Source: Hysterium pulicare CBS 123377
Taxonomy: Eukaryota > Ascomycota > Dothideomycetes > Hysteriales > Hysteriaceae
Direction: 5' to 3'
Assembly: GCA_000467715.1 (NCBI GenBank)
Contig: AJFK01000046.1
Span: forward strand, 1-64,000
Length of the DNA: 64,000 nt
The translations under genes and the position numbers were made by a program. A model generated the notes under the pieces. That model was not told the DNA's origin, did no database searches, and worked only from the letters and a program-made list of their open reading frames with translations. This document shows, in pieces, positions 34,449-45,980 of the stretch; position 1 is the first letter of the stretch, and every line of letters begins with the position of its first letter.

Positions 34449-35067
34449 TTGATGATAGATAGGTGAAACGGATTATTAATACGAAAGGGGGACTTGGTAG
34501 GTGTGGGTATCCTTAGTAGAAGATGCAATGGTCAAGCTTTCTTGGGACCCTAAGCTCGGGAACGATGTGCAGGGGTGTTACTTTCTACGAGGCCTAAACT
34601 TCTTGGCTGGGAGGATTCGGGGGCGTGGTATGAACTTGAGTTAGGAGACTATCAAAGGAGAAGACTGAGATAAAGCAATTGGGGTCGTGGGTGATTCAAT
34701 GTGTAATTGAGGTGGTGTGGAAAGGAACGGTGGACGGGGTGCGGAGATGAGGTGGCAAAAGCAATGATGGACTCCACGATAAGGTACGGGCTTGTAGGGC
34801 TGAAACATTTGTGGCTTGCCAAGACTTCTGCTTAGTTTCAACGGCGTCGCTGAGTAAAATCCACTTTACATTTTGGATGGCTTCTGTTTCTTTGATCCTT
34901 TGGAGTCCATTGATGGAACATAGAATCAGCAAGCTGAGATTGCCGCGAATGTTTGGCTTGGTAAGCCATCGGACCAAGTAGTCACTCTTCCACTTCCGGA
35001 AGCCTCATACCTCTGTCTAAGATCCACGACGTATAAAATATCCGAGTATCATCGATCAAGGAGCGTT
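34449..35067. promoter_or_regulatory. Divergent intergenic region between YVC1 and the PLP enzyme gene
   Basis: About 620 bases between two start codons that point away from each other. It must hold both promoters. Small frames inside are not supported. Confidence 0.5.
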
Positions 35068-36640
35068 ATGGATTCATCGGCAGCATTTCACTACCCTGTC
35101 ACCTCTGATGCCGCACTGAAGCTACAGTATGTGAACAAGAAGCTTCAAGAAGTTGAACCGCCGGCTGCAGTCATCGATCGCACGGTAGTGAGAAGGAACT
35201 GCCAAGCAATGCTGGAGGTTTGTGAGGAGTTGGGGGTGGGATTTCGTGCCCATGTTAAATCACACAAGGTAAGAGAGCTTCAATATTACTCGTAGGCATA
35301 TTTAGACACGACCGATTCTGATTTCTATCAATGTCTGTCCTTTGTAACTTAGTTATCAAGGTTTTGCTAATGACACTAATTTCAGACATTAGAATTGGCA
35401 AAGCTTCAAGTAGGCGAGAAGGGGCCCGCAAATTTTATCATGTCGACAGTTACGGAGATCGAACAGATGCTTCCTTGTTTACTTGAATGTCAGGCCAATA
35501 GGAGGGAAGTGAGCGTGAGTAATTGAGTCACTTTTGATATCTTTCCTTGCCACAATAACATTAAATTCCGAAAAGGTTCTCTACGGAGTTCCACTCCCAT
35601 TGTCCAAGATACCACGAATTCTAAGCTTCGCTCGAATGACCGGAAACGACACAGTAAACATATTGATCGACCATCCAGATGCATTGGGACAACTTTTGCA
35701 GCACCTTCACTCCCTAGACCAGAACATCAAACCGGGTAGGATTGGGATCTTTGTGAAGATTGACACTGGTTACCATCGTGCAGGAGTGGTAACCGAATCG
35801 CTACGGTTTGACATGCTCCTAGACGAGATCATCGAGCGCCAGAAACATAGTCTCAATGCTATAAGCTTCAAAGGCTTCTACAGCCACCTCGGAAATAGCT
35901 ATAGTGGCTCGTCCGAACAAGACGCGTTGGAAGGCTTGATCCAAGAGATCGAAGGCGCAGAGGCAGCCGCGAAGACTGCACGAGACCGCTTTGGCGGGAA
36001 GTACACAGTGACTGTTGGCGCAACACCAACTGCGACCGCAGCCCAGAACATCATGGCCGGCGAAAGTCACATGGTCCAGAAGTTGAAATCAGCAATCGCT
36101 GAAGTGAAGAAGGAATCGTATCTCGAGCTTCACGCTGGCGTCTATCCCCTACTTGATCTGCAGCAAGTTGCAACACAAGCTCGCCCTGCCGTTGCAGTAT
36201 CGCCAAAAGGTTTTGAGTCTCTCTCCACATCAACCATTGCACTCCGGATGCTGGTCGAGGTGACGAGCTTGTACCATGACAGAGAAAACCCCGAGGCGAT
36301 GATAGCGGCTGGGACTTTAGCTCTTGGACGCGAGCCATGCAAGAGTTATCCTGGATGGGGTATCGTGGCACCATGGCCGGAAAACGAAGATCGGAACATC
36401 TATGATCCACAGCAGGACAAGAAAGGTTGGATTGTAGGCAAAATTAGCCAAGAACATGGCGTCCTTACGTGGGAGGGCGCAAAGCATGACATGAGAAGAC
36501 TCAAAGTAGGAGAGAAGCTGCTGGTTTGGCCCAATCATGCCTGTGTTGCCGGAGCTGGGTTTGGATGGTATCTTGTCGTCGACTCTGATGTTGATCCTGA
36601 CAGGATTGTTGATGTGTGGATTCGTTGGAGGGGCTGGTGA
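35068..36640 (+). CDS. D-serine dehydratase-like / D-threonine aldolase-like PLP enzyme (fold type III)
   Basis: Three exons: 35068-35268, 35386-35514 and 35576-36640; 464 residues. The N-terminal alanine-racemase-type barrel carries AAVIDRTVVRRNC and FRAHVKSHK (~residues 59-67), where a Lys in HVKSHK binds pyridoxal phosphate. The splice joins SHK to TLELAKLQVG, the family continuation. FVKIDTGYHRAGV and FKGFYSHLGNSY follow, then TVGATPTATAA. The C-terminal beta domain ends PNHACVAGAG, where His and Cys bind the zinc ion in eukaryotic D-serine dehydratases. Either D-serine to pyruvate plus ammonia, or aldol cleavage of D-threonine, is possible; the HxC zinc pair favours the dehydratase/aldolase group over simple racemases. 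Cytosolic, no targeting signal. Confidence 0.9.
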
Positions 36641-36945
36641 AGAATGTATTAGTAAGACTGCATTCGACATTGTAACCTTTTTGAAGAATCTCAACTCACA
36701 ACCAGGGAATGCTGAGACATACTTGAGAGTGATGACACAAAACAGAAATTGAACATCTGATCATGGTGCCCCAAGGAGCAGCGTCCGGAGTGATACATCG
36801 CCAAGACCACAGGCCCAGAGAAGGATGAATCGAAGGGGAAATGATTAGGTATTCAGATCTTCATCCAGGGGGTAGCAATAAATTATTGATATGGTGAATT
36901 ACAATGTCGTTAAGAGTAATAGGCAGCCGTCATCGATGTAAGCCC
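36641..36945. other. Short intergenic between convergent genes
   Basis: Shared 3' region of the PLP enzyme (+) and the nuclear-type protein (-). Nothing else is seen. Confidence 0.6.
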
Positions 36946-38226
36946 TCAGGTCTTCCGCCTGGGCCCTCCTTGGATTTGACTGGGAGCTGTTCCAGGAAAT
37001 GGAGGTGCTGCAGGTGCTGCAGGTGGAGCATATTGTGGGGCTGAGTGCCCCGTTCCTGGCGTCTCCCATTTCAAACTCATAGTGACATGAGACATAGCTT
37101 TGACCTCGTTCAGAATTTGATTCAGCATCCTGCCTTGCATGGAGCTTTCATGAATCATTCTGGCTTGAAAGTTCTCCCTATCCTGGCGATTCTTATCATG
37201 GAAACCTGCGGATGTTGTCCGCCATGTTTCTTCACGCTTATCATGAGCATCTGCAGCGACCCTCCTACAATCCTCGACCCAGCGTATCTGACTGGACAGA
37301 AGCTTCGCCTCCTTGCGAAATGCGTCAACTGTGTTGAAGCTTCCTGTTGGTGTATCTTTGGTAGGTGTTGGGGAGGGGAAGGCTTCGGCTGCTGATCCTG
37401 CTCTGTCTCGGACTCCGTTGCTTGCAGTCTCATCGACCGACCCCGGAAATGCTCCTCTGCCTTGTCGCGAAACCAATTGATTTAACTGATCATATTCCCA
37501 TATACTCTTTTCATGCCATTGTTCCTTCCACTTTCGCAGAAGTTTGTTTACGTGATTGACGACCTCTGCAGTGTCTTCCTGTACATCGTCCCTCAGCTTC
37601 ACAAACAATTCATCGAGGTCTTCCTTAGTTATCAGCGGCATAATGTCTTCATCAGGTTCGACGTCCACCCGAGATCGTTTTCTGCTGCCGTCGCCATCTT
37701 GGAGATCGTCTTCCTCGAGCTTCCGTTTGTGCCTAGGCACGAAATCTTGCCCCAACTCCTTGTCGGACGGACGGCGCGCGGGTTTGTACGAGGGTAGGCT
37801 GATGTTCAACGCGGAAGACAGAGTATCGATAGGCGGGGGGCCGCGAGTTGAGCTCGACTGACCGTTCGTTGTTACATTTCCCTTGCTTTGCATGATTCGC
37901 ACCCCAATTGGGTTCTCTTCGTCGTCCAGGTCATTGGTGAACGATAGGTGATATTTTCGCGGACTCCCATTCTTGATGGTGACTGCAATGCTGCCCTGCA
38001 CATCCACGTCTACAGTAGATCCATCGCGTTGGAGGAGCTGGCGTCTGAAGTCATTCATCACCTCATCCAGCTTCTCTGAGCTTTGCGCAATCAGGGGGTC
38101 AACATCGCTAGGTGCGGTGCTTGTCAGAGGCGATATCAGCTGATCATCTGTGGAGGGAGGCGGCGCAGAGAACGGCGTAGACTCGGTCGCTGGGTCGGGT
38201 GGAGACTGCATGCTTCCACGCAACAT
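36946..38226 (-). CDS. Conserved-type hypothetical protein, probably nuclear
   Basis: Single exon, 426 residues; I do not recognise the family. The N-terminal ~50 residues are Pro/Ser/Thr-rich. Residues ~45-115 look folded (IAQSSEKLDEVMNDFRRQLL, GSIAVTIKNGSPRKYHLSF). A basic stretch PRHKRKLEEDD...SRKRSRVDVE (~165-190) looks like a bipartite nuclear localisation signal. Residues ~195-245 (LDELFVKLRDDVQEDTAEVV and onward to KEQWHEKSIWEYDQL) and ~295-380 are predicted helices or coiled coil. The end is Pro/Ala-rich. The helical, charged make-up would suit a chromatin- or kinetochore-associated subunit, but that is only inference. The start could also be the second ATG five codons later. Divergent from the gene at 39028. 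Confidence 0.7.
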   Translation of the reverse strand: MLRGSMQSPPDPATESTPFSAPPPSTDDQLISPLTSTAPSDVDPLIAQSSEKLDEVMNDFRRQLLQRDGSTVDVDVQGSIAVTIKNGSPRKYHLSFTNDLDDEENPIGVRIMQSKGNVTTNGQSSSTRGPPPIDTLSSALNISLPSYKPARRPSDKELGQDFVPRHKRKLEEDDLQDGDGSRKRSRVDVEPDEDIMPLITKEDLDELFVKLRDDVQEDTAEVVNHVNKLLRKWKEQWHEKSIWEYDQLNQLVSRQGRGAFPGSVDETASNGVRDRAGSAAEAFPSPTPTKDTPTGSFNTVDAFRKEAKLLSSQIRWVEDCRRVAADAHDKREETWRTTSAGFHDKNRQDRENFQARMIHESSMQGRMLNQILNEVKAMSHVTMSLKWETPGTGHSAPQYAPPAAPAAPPFPGTAPSQIQGGPRRKT

Positions 38227-39027
38227 GTCGCGCCAGTCGAGCGCGGCGGAGTCGTCACAGCAAGTAGGCAGGCAATTGGTGTCGGAGGCACAGCTGTTGC
38301 ATCAAGAGCAGAGGGCCGTGGGGTCAGTCAAACAGATATACTCGCTTGTTGAAGGAGAAATGGGAGTCGCGATAAGGCGATGATGTTTTGCTGTAGCCGT
38401 GCTGGAGAGCTCTGCGACGACGGGCGTTGGTTGGTGCAGCGGATAGAAACGAGAAGCCAATTATGGCCGGGCGGATGTTTATGCAAGCATCTCGTGCCGC
38501 CCCCGAGTGCCCAGTGCTCAGCGCAACAGGGGCTGAAAATGCGCCATCCACGGCCTCTTCCCGCTCTCACAAGTCCCTGGTCGACGATCGCCCGCCAGCT
38601 TTTTCAACGCTCTCCTGCAGCTGCACGAGATCGCGTCTGCTCTGCGGGCTGACTGTTGCTTAGGCCCTTCGAGATCAGTCCCTTCACTCCCTTCAGTCCC
38701 TTCAGTCCCATCCTGCCCTTCCATCCTTCAGACCTCCCTCCGGCCACAGTCGGCCGTCGGACTCTCACCAGTCGCACCCAGCAACATGCCGACGATTCCT
38801 TTGCTGCTGCGAATCTGCTGCTGAGTCCGCCCCGAGTGTGGGCTGCGTCTTTTTGTTGCCATCGTTGTCGGTCGTTCATTTGTCCCCAAACTCCTGGGGT
38901 TCTCTGTACTTTCTTTCGAACCGCCTTAGCAGACCAGCTGTTGAGTCGTGCATTGAACACCGAGCGTCATCCTTCATCCTTGATTAATAACGTTCTTTGA
39001 CCCTTGTTCCCCTGGTTTACCAGAGTG
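38227..39027. promoter_or_regulatory. Divergent promoter region with pyrimidine-rich tract
   Basis: About 800 bases between two outward-pointing start codons. A strong CT-rich stretch with a 10-base near-repeat lies at about 38676-38730, typical of fungal core promoters on the plus-strand side. Many small overlapping frames are not supported. Confidence 0.5.
38676..38710. repeat. Pyrimidine-rich near-tandem repeat (~10-base unit)
   Basis: TCCCTTCAGT-type units follow one another about three times with small changes, within the upstream region of the gene at 39028. Confidence 0.7.
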
Positions 39028-40876
39028 ATGGCTCCCGTCCGAGCCAGAGAGCACCCGCACGAAATCCGCCGACCTTCTAATGCCACCACCATCGATTCAT
39101 ATGATGATAGCGAGGATGAAATTCATCATGTCCGAACGCAAGCCGTCCCTATCCACCCCATCCTTTCCATGCAAGGCCCTTTCGAAGAGTCCATGCTCGA
39201 CGCAACAGGAGAATCCAAAGTCGTTCCGTTCCAGATCGCTAATATAACTGTCGAGCTGCGGCAACAATATCTATGCAAAGAGCCCGATGCACGCGAATTG
39301 GATTGGAATTTCTCATACAATTGTCATTGGAGGCATAATCCGAAGGGGAAATATCATCCCCTATTCAAGACAATCTCGCAGATAACATTTGGAATACATC
39401 TACTACATCAACACCTTGAGAAATCGGTGGCGGATGTCGCGGAAATCATGTTAAAGCATGTGAACGAGTTGGATAGCTTTCTGCAAAGGGCTGGCGACGA
39501 TATTGAGAGTAGTCTGAAGGACATGCTATTTCGCAGGAGATGTCTAAAGGTTCCAATGGAGCATGTAAGCGAATTCGACCGCCTCCTCGACGACCGGATG
39601 TATAGAGCGCAGCTTCTGGATGGCAATATAACGATCGAGCGGACGATCAATCGAATGTCTCAACTCCTGAACGACTACCTGATCGATATGAGTACCTTTA
39701 AAGATGCGAATAATGAACTGGACCTATACCTCGGCAAGTTAGGTGATGAGTGGACAGAAGACAATGAGGACGTAGCCAGAATATACAACGCCATGTGTGG
39801 AAACACGGCTGGTTGGACGCAGTTCATTCAGAGTCTTACCGCTAAGTCTGAAAAACTCGGAGTGGTCCTCGTGCAAGTAAGCAGCTACTGCAATGAGATC
39901 GAGAAACGTTGCGGTGCTGCTAGCAGAAGAAGTTTGGTGAGTCTGCCTCGCGATAGAATGCTAGCGCGTCAACATATGAAGCTCGCTTCACTTGTCCTGG
40001 TTCCCTGTCAAACAAATCCTGACCGCTTTCTTTTAGATCGCAAGCCGTTCGTCCTCAAGGAATTCAAACATTCTAGACGCTGCTCGATTCAGGACTTCTG
40101 TCGATACGAAGCCTTTGCCTACGACGCCTCACCAACAGCTCCCTCTGATCACACTTTCGTCTCCCACAACAGATCGCATGGCTCCTCTCAGCAAGAACGC
40201 AAAACCTCGAACATCCGGGACTGGCGGACCGTTCAGTGATAACCCTTCTATGGAATCGATAGAGAAGCATGAGCAGATTGCGGCAATGGCCGACTTCTTC
40301 AACAATACTACTCCACCATCTGAGCAGCAAAGGACGAGGAAGGCCCGAAGCAGGAACCCTAACTTCTTCGACGAGACCTCTTCGTACACCGGTTCTGCAG
40401 ACAATATCGATGAACCTGGAAGGCAACATCGCAAGAACAGCGCTCCGCAATTGTCGGACAGTGAAGAAGATGTCCACGAACTCATAGCTCCCAAGCAGAA
40501 ACCACTGAGAGGGATGGGTGCAGGCCACGTTGACGGAAGCCCACCCCTTACGGCGAAGGACTCGGCCTACTCATCGGCAGCGGCATCTTTCAATTCCCCT
40601 GTACCTGTCTATCGGCCATCACCGCGCACCAATCTGGGCCTATTCCCACCCAGCCAACCGGAAACGCCCCGTTATCCTGCGTCGACCCGAAATGCTTCAA
40701 CCGCCGATTTACACTCCTCCGGAGCCCCTACAGTGCCCACTGAGCGGTCCCAATCCGCTATGGATTCATACACATCGAATGCACGTGCGATGCTGAAGAA
40801 GAAGACTAGCTTCTCGTCAATCAAGAAGCTATTCACCCGCAAAAAGCACGATCGGGTAGATTCTATTCCAGAGTAG
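39028..40876 (+). CDS. Hypothetical protein: folded helical N-terminal half, disordered Ser-rich tail
   Basis: Two exons: 39028-39936 and 40037-40876; 582 residues. Without the 100-base intron (GTGAGT donor, CTGACC branch, TTTTAG acceptor) the first frame would run into unrelated sequence to 40239 and the second would lack a start; the splice is phase 0 and gives RRSL followed by IASRSSSRNS. Residues ~60-300 appear folded and largely helical (KYHPLFKTISQITFGIHLLH, EKSVADVAEIMLKHVNELDS, MYRAQLLDGNITIERTINRM). The second half is low complexity with many Ser/Pro and ends in a basic patch (SSIKKLFTRKKHDR). I do not recognise the family. A membrane- or cytoskeleton-linked regulator is conceivable but unsupported. 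Confidence 0.72.
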
Positions 40877-41540
40877 GGAGAAGGGTGGCGTTGTGTGATA
40901 CACCTTTGACATACTTTCATTGCGCAGTCTGTAAGAACGATACCATCAGCTGGCAGCATTCGTGGTGTTTGTGATACCCTGGAAAAGGTTTTTTGTGTCT
41001 TCTGAGTTCCAGCGGTTTCTTTTCGATTTCTTTGCCTCTGTGCGATATTTTGGTTTGCTTTCTTGAAGAGTCTGGAAATGTGGCGACACGCCCTCGAGCT
41101 AATGATTTAATGCTGGTGTGAATAGCATACGAATTCCTTTGGTCGGAAAGGTATTCTGTCGAGTAGTTGTTGAATCCGAGGCTTTGGAGAGAGTCAGCGC
41201 ACTGAATTTGGAGATTTGTAAAGTAGAAATCTCGTTGCAAATTCAAGTGCTATCGCATGCTGCTCTTGCCTCCGTAGAAAGTAATTCCGGTGTTGTGGGT
41301 TGCGTGTAGAGCACTTGCCTGCTGAAAAGCTCGCGGCGACACCTACCATACGTTCACGCGCGCCTCTCCTTTCTTCGCTTCCCATCCCTCTCGACAACAC
41401 AACGGGTGTGGAAAGGCAGTGTCACTTTGCCCTTCATTTGTTTTCTTCCATCAAACCCCCTTGTTCCATCACCAAACTCTTCATCTTTCCTCCCACTCTT
41501 TCTGTGCACTTGACTGCATCTCAAGCTACGAGGCGGCACA
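40877..41540. other. Intergenic with CT-rich leader of the next gene
   Basis: The last ~150 bases before 41541 are pyrimidine-rich, a common form of fungal core promoter and leader. Earlier sequence is the 3' region of the preceding gene. No gene is seen. Confidence 0.55.
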
Positions 41541-44500
41541 ATGCCTCTCAACGAGCGTGATCCAAACTTCAGCGGACGGAGCAGTAGAGCTTCGAGCATG
41601 TCGACAGGCTCGAGGGGTTTGCCGCAAGGCCCTCCCGTGAGGTCTGACTTGCTGTCCTCTGCCCCAGGCGTTCAGAGCATGCTCCGCACGTCCACCGAGC
41701 TGGGCAACATTGGCACCCTCACGTTTGACTCTTCTCACTTGCCGTCGATACCACGAGCTCCCCACCGCCGGAGCGGAACAGCTTCTCGTATGTCGACAAG
41801 CTCATCCCACTCCCAGACCTCGAGGCGGGCGGCAACCCACCAACACCGGCATTCTGCTTCGTCGGGACCACGGACGAGGGATATGAACGTCCCGCAGTAT
41901 CTGCCCGACACACTGTCTCCGACCGTCATGAACCTTCCAGGCTCTTCTCCGCTCATTCCTCATTCGAATGGCCGGTCGTACTCCATGGGGACTCACACAA
42001 GCCAGCCACACTTCAGCTTGACGAGCAATCGGTCATTTGCAAGCTTGAGGAACCACGAGATTATCTCGCGGCCTCACTCACCCTACCGATACCCCACTCG
42101 CCTCCGACGCCCTGGTTATCGCCCGTCCTCACCAGCGATGAGCGATATAACGGGAACACACCCACGGCGAATACAAGGGCTGCCTGCTCATTCGAGACTG
42201 AGAGCCCCTTCGACAAGCTCTGACATTCATGATGATAGAGGAGGCTTGGCGAGGTACCAAGGTCGTAACCGATCGCCAACTCCTTCCTCGCCACATTCAG
42301 ATCCTCCTCTTCACCACCACATACTGGTGGAGCAACCTCATTTTGCTCACACTCCTGGCAAAGCGTCCATGTCAAGCGGTTCGACAAACCAGCGGACTGA
42401 CTCAGAAGCGATGTCCTCCGATCCTCCTTCCTCAATGCCGCCAACCCCGAAAGACGGCACCTCGATGGAGGTCTTAATTAGTCCAACGAGTACACAAATC
42501 ATAGTTGATAATTTGAATGGCATGATGAAAGCGGAGGTGTCTTCTGGTCCTCTGTACTACGATTATACAGAGCAGTTTGAGCCCGAGGCGATTTGTGAGC
42601 CTGAGGCAGAAGCAGTCCCTACGGGATTTGTCACCCGAATCAAGACGATCCTTGAGGAGCGTGCGACAGGTGAGCAGACACCTAAGAAGGCTGAGATCGA
42701 GGTTACTCAAGATGCCGTGGAACTCCCTACTCGAGAGATTGTCGCAGAACTTCCCGCCTCTCCTGTGCCGAGACGCATAACGAGGCAAATGATATTGGAA
42801 GTATTGGAGCCTGGTTCAACAACGGAAGATGGAACAACTATTTCAGCTGAAGCAGAATCTCCAGATGGATCCTTGAGCGAAAAAGAGGAGGAAAATCTAT
42901 GCTCTGGACTGAGCCGAGATGAGGCAGCGACCTCTCTTCCCGAAAAGAATGAAGAAAACGGACAGAGTACTAAGCCTCAGACAACATCGCATGAGTCGAC
43001 AAAGAGTGTTTCGGACTCTTCCACCATCGACTTTGCAGCGAGGCGATCTGTCCCAGTAACGGACAATGCGGGAGATACGATCTCCAACGTATTGCATGGT
43101 TATCAACATGATGATAGCCAGCTAGATGTTGAGGGCGCCCCAGAGGAGTCTAAGTCTGGAATGCCACCCGAGAAGAAAAGCATCCATACTCCCACTTCGT
43201 CGGATGAGAAATCTTTTAAATCGTGTAACGAGCCGGATGAGAATGAGAATGCCGAAGACAACAAGTCTTTTAAGACATGCAAAGACGCGGTTACTCCAGA
43301 CAGAGTTGCTTCCGCTCCAATCCCAGTACTCGTTCCCTTTTCAAATTCGAACAGACCGGCTTCGGCAATGCCATCAGCATCATACGCTCTTCTGGAGCCG
43401 ATTTCGAGGCCGGTATCGATCCCACCAAGAAGATCGAGTTCATTCCAGCGTACACGCCAAGCCCGAGCAAGCTTACAGTCAAGGTCAAGGCCTCATTCTG
43501 CAGTGGCGTCGATGTCATCACCAGTCGAGAGTATTAGGCGTCCTCCATTAGTACCACCAAGGGAATCAAGCTCATCCAGCGAAGCACAGCGAACGCGTGC
43601 TGCTGCAGACTTCTTACTCCGAAGTTCTGTAGTCGTCGATCCAGACAGGGTGATTACTTTTAGGGATGTCGAAACCATCCGTCAGGGATATCGCAACGAG
43701 CTTGCCCAGAGACGCCTTAGTGGGCAATATGATGCTGCCACAGAGGAGCGTAGACTTCCGCAGTGGGCGAAAGTTGAAGGGCATCTTGCCGCCGAACAAC
43801 CTGTTGTCGAAGCCAACAGATCGATGGGGCATACCCCTGAGGAAAATACTCAAACACCCATTGCATCCATTGCTATGCAACAATTGAACACTCCTGCCCC
43901 AGCTGTCCTGGAGCCATCTTTGGCGTATTCCCCAGTGGATTCAACTTCCAGGAACTCTCTGCCCATGTTGTCTAGTCCCGTGGCGTTCGGTCGCCGTGAC
44001 AGCCAGTCTACGACCCATCTAGTTTGGGATTCTTATAAGACTCTTCCATCTCTTTCGAATATGACTGACCCACTAGCCAGTCGGGATGAGACTACAACTG
44101 ACTTGAGATTCGCTCCATTTCGATACTCCGCGGTGGACTATCTCCCTGACCTTAAGGAAGAGTCTCATGAGGACTCTAGTGTCAACACAAGCGTTAGCAA
44201 CTTGAAGGGTTCGAGCTTCAGGTTCCCTTTCGGCGAGCGTAGTGTTAGGGCAATGGTGGACGAGACGCGAACGTTCAGAAACCCTTCTGTCAGATCTTCC
44301 CAGGGAATGAGTCTGGCTCAAACGGGCAAGTTGCCATCTCTGAACTTCAGCAATATGAATTTGGCCGCGAAGCTGGATGAGGTTCTCGATATACACCCGT
44401 CGTGTTCACTGGACGTTTCGCCTGAGGATATCCGTGACAAACGTGTATCGATTGCGGATCGACCTTCATCTGCACCTGCTGGCGAGCTTCGTCCCGAGAT

Positions 44501-45980
44501 TCGTCAAAAGTATGACAGCATCTTTGCACATTTGGATGGGTTCATGAAACCCGATGAGAGTACTCAACAACCCTCTGTCCTGGACATGCTGCCCTTGAAG
44601 CACTTCTCGACAGAGCGGCTCGTGGCTGAAGTTCAGAATTTGACAGTTCCTTCCGTGAGCGGGCTTAGTCAGCGCCTATCCGACATCATGCCGTCTCTTA
44701 AACAATACTATGCGGAGGGCGAGGAGGTCGACTTGGCTGCGGCGGGGAGCTCTGTGAAGCAGGCACTGAGGGAGGCGTATGAGGTCGCCGAGGGATTTGG
44801 TGGACCTACCCCGAAGCGTTCATCAGCAAGACTTCGACCTGTGCGGGGCCATTCGGAGCTGGTGCCCATTGAAGACAGCTTGTATGCACAGTTGACCGTT
44901 AAGGAGAAGGAGGCAGAGCTTGGCGGGGCTTCAAGAGGGAGTGCGTCAAACGCGCGCCCACGTGAGAAGACTCCTCTCGCCGAACTCGAAGCACCCACGC
45001 CAGTCGCTCTTCGTACTCGATCTCTCAGTGTCGGTTGCGTCGGAGTGAACAGAATCTCTATCGAGTCCAGACTCAGCAGCAGATCTCTCCGCTCTCTTCG
45101 GTCTGCTACTGAAACTCGCCCGTGGAACCTCGACAAGAACTACCCTTGGACGAGCAGCCTTGCAGAAATCGACATCAGCCTGCCTGCACGCACCGTCTTG
45201 CGAGATTCACCGCGACCAGGCCCATCCAGGCTCAGAGTACGTCTGTCTGACTCCTCAGTTGGCGACAGTGAGTTTGACAGTAACCTCCTTACGTCGACAT
45301 CGACCGACATGGTGTGCATGCCTGGCAGTGACAACGCCTACACCCACGAACCTCGTCGTATGAACAGAATGAGCACCGGACTCTTTTCACGTTCGAACAA
45401 TCCCAAGACAAAGACTGCCGTGATTGAGGATGGCTTTGACAGCCATGGATACGCGACCAGCCCACAGAGTATCCGCGCTAATGACGGGACCATTGCTGCA
45501 GGCGACCGGTACCAATTCAACGGCCCCAGTCCTTCTGCCATCCAGCGTGATGAAGGCGAGCTGAGATCGCATTTCTCAGCTGACTCTGGCCATGGCCGGC
45601 TTCAACGCTTTCTACGCCGAAGCACCCGATCTAAGTCGCAGCGGCACATGGATGGCAGCATCGTTGACAGCGACGGCACTGGCTCAAAGAGCCACAAATC
45701 ATTCCAACCTTATGACGACGCGAAAGGTTACGGTAACCTCAAGTGCCGTGTTGTCAGCGCATGCCACAAAGCCAGCGACTTCTTTGTTGGTTTAGGACGA
45801 AAGCTCACTCGACGCGGTCGAGCGCAGAATGGGAAGGGAAGCTGGCCGGAGAGGAAGTCGTCGCTACCAGACAGGAACAAGTCGTTGCCCGACACTCCTC
45901 CTCCACCGCCTCCTCCGCCGACTGATGACCCAGACGCGATATTGCCGTACTACGGCAAGGGGAAAGGGAGAGCCTTGTAG
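41541..45980 (+). CDS. Very large disordered Ser/Pro-rich hypothetical protein
   Basis: Single uninterrupted 1,479-residue frame, the largest single-exon gene in the window. It is rich in Ser, Pro, Arg and Glu throughout and starts MPLNERDPNFSGRSSRASSM, which is typical of mould-specific disordered proteins. Short folded-looking islands occur near residues ~705-730 (RVITFRDVETIRQGYRNELA), ~970-985 (NLAAKLDEVLDIHPS) and ~1030-1110 (KYDSIFAHLDGFMK, RLVAEVQNLTVP, SVKQALREAYEVAEG). The last ~100 residues hold NLKCRVVSACHKASDFFVGL, a basic patch, and a proline run (PPPPPPPP) before YYGKGKGRAL, the sort of motif that binds profilin or SH3 domains. No catalytic domain is seen. Possibly a scaffold; family not recognised. 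The uninterrupted frame makes it a real gene. Confidence 0.8.
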   Translation: MPLNERDPNFSGRSSRASSMSTGSRGLPQGPPVRSDLLSSAPGVQSMLRTSTELGNIGTLTFDSSHLPSIPRAPHRRSGTASRMSTSSSHSQTSRRAATHQHRHSASSGPRTRDMNVPQYLPDTLSPTVMNLPGSSPLIPHSNGRSYSMGTHTSQPHFSLTSNRSFASLRNHEIISRPHSPYRYPTRLRRPGYRPSSPAMSDITGTHPRRIQGLPAHSRLRAPSTSSDIHDDRGGLARYQGRNRSPTPSSPHSDPPLHHHILVEQPHFAHTPGKASMSSGSTNQRTDSEAMSSDPPSSMPPTPKDGTSMEVLISPTSTQIIVDNLNGMMKAEVSSGPLYYDYTEQFEPEAICEPEAEAVPTGFVTRIKTILEERATGEQTPKKAEIEVTQDAVELPTREIVAELPASPVPRRITRQMILEVLEPGSTTEDGTTISAEAESPDGSLSEKEEENLCSGLSRDEAATSLPEKNEENGQSTKPQTTSHESTKSVSDSSTIDFAARRSVPVTDNAGDTISNVLHGYQHDDSQLDVEGAPEESKSGMPPEKKSIHTPTSSDEKSFKSCNEPDENENAEDNKSFKTCKDAVTPDRVASAPIPVLVPFSNSNRPASAMPSASYALLEPISRPVSIPPRRSSSFQRTRQARASLQSRSRPHSAVASMSSPVESIRRPPLVPPRESSSSSEAQRTRAAADFLLRSSVVVDPDRVITFRDVETIRQGYRNELAQRRLSGQYDAATEERRLPQWAKVEGHLAAEQPVVEANRSMGHTPEENTQTPIASIAMQQLNTPAPAVLEPSLAYSPVDSTSRNSLPMLSSPVAFGRRDSQSTTHLVWDSYKTLPSLSNMTDPLASRDETTTDLRFAPFRYSAVDYLPDLKEESHEDSSVNTSVSNLKGSSFRFPFGERSVRAMVDETRTFRNPSVRSSQGMSLAQTGKLPSLNFSNMNLAAKLDEVLDIHPSCSLDVSPEDIRDKRVSIADRPSSAPAGELRPEIRQKYDSIFAHLDGFMKPDESTQQPSVLDMLPLKHFSTERLVAEVQNLTVPSVSGLSQRLSDIMPSLKQYYAEGEEVDLAAAGSSVKQALREAYEVAEGFGGPTPKRSSARLRPVRGHSELVPIEDSLYAQLTVKEKEAELGGASRGSASNARPREKTPLAELEAPTPVALRTRSLSVGCVGVNRISIESRLSSRSLRSLRSATETRPWNLDKNYPWTSSLAEIDISLPARTVLRDSPRPGPSRLRVRLSDSSVGDSEFDSNLLTSTSTDMVCMPGSDNAYTHEPRRMNRMSTGLFSRSNNPKTKTAVIEDGFDSHGYATSPQSIRANDGTIAAGDRYQFNGPSPSAIQRDEGELRSHFSADSGHGRLQRFLRRSTRSKSQRHMDGSIVDSDGTGSKSHKSFQPYDDAKGYGNLKCRVVSACHKASDFFVGLGRKLTRRGRAQNGKGSWPERKSSLPDRNKSLPDTPPPPPPPPTDDPDAILPYYGKGKGRAL

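Noticed and set aside
40115-40876. Apparent separate gene beginning at 40115
   Set aside because: It has no ATG at its start and is the second exon of the gene at 39028, joined in phase 0.
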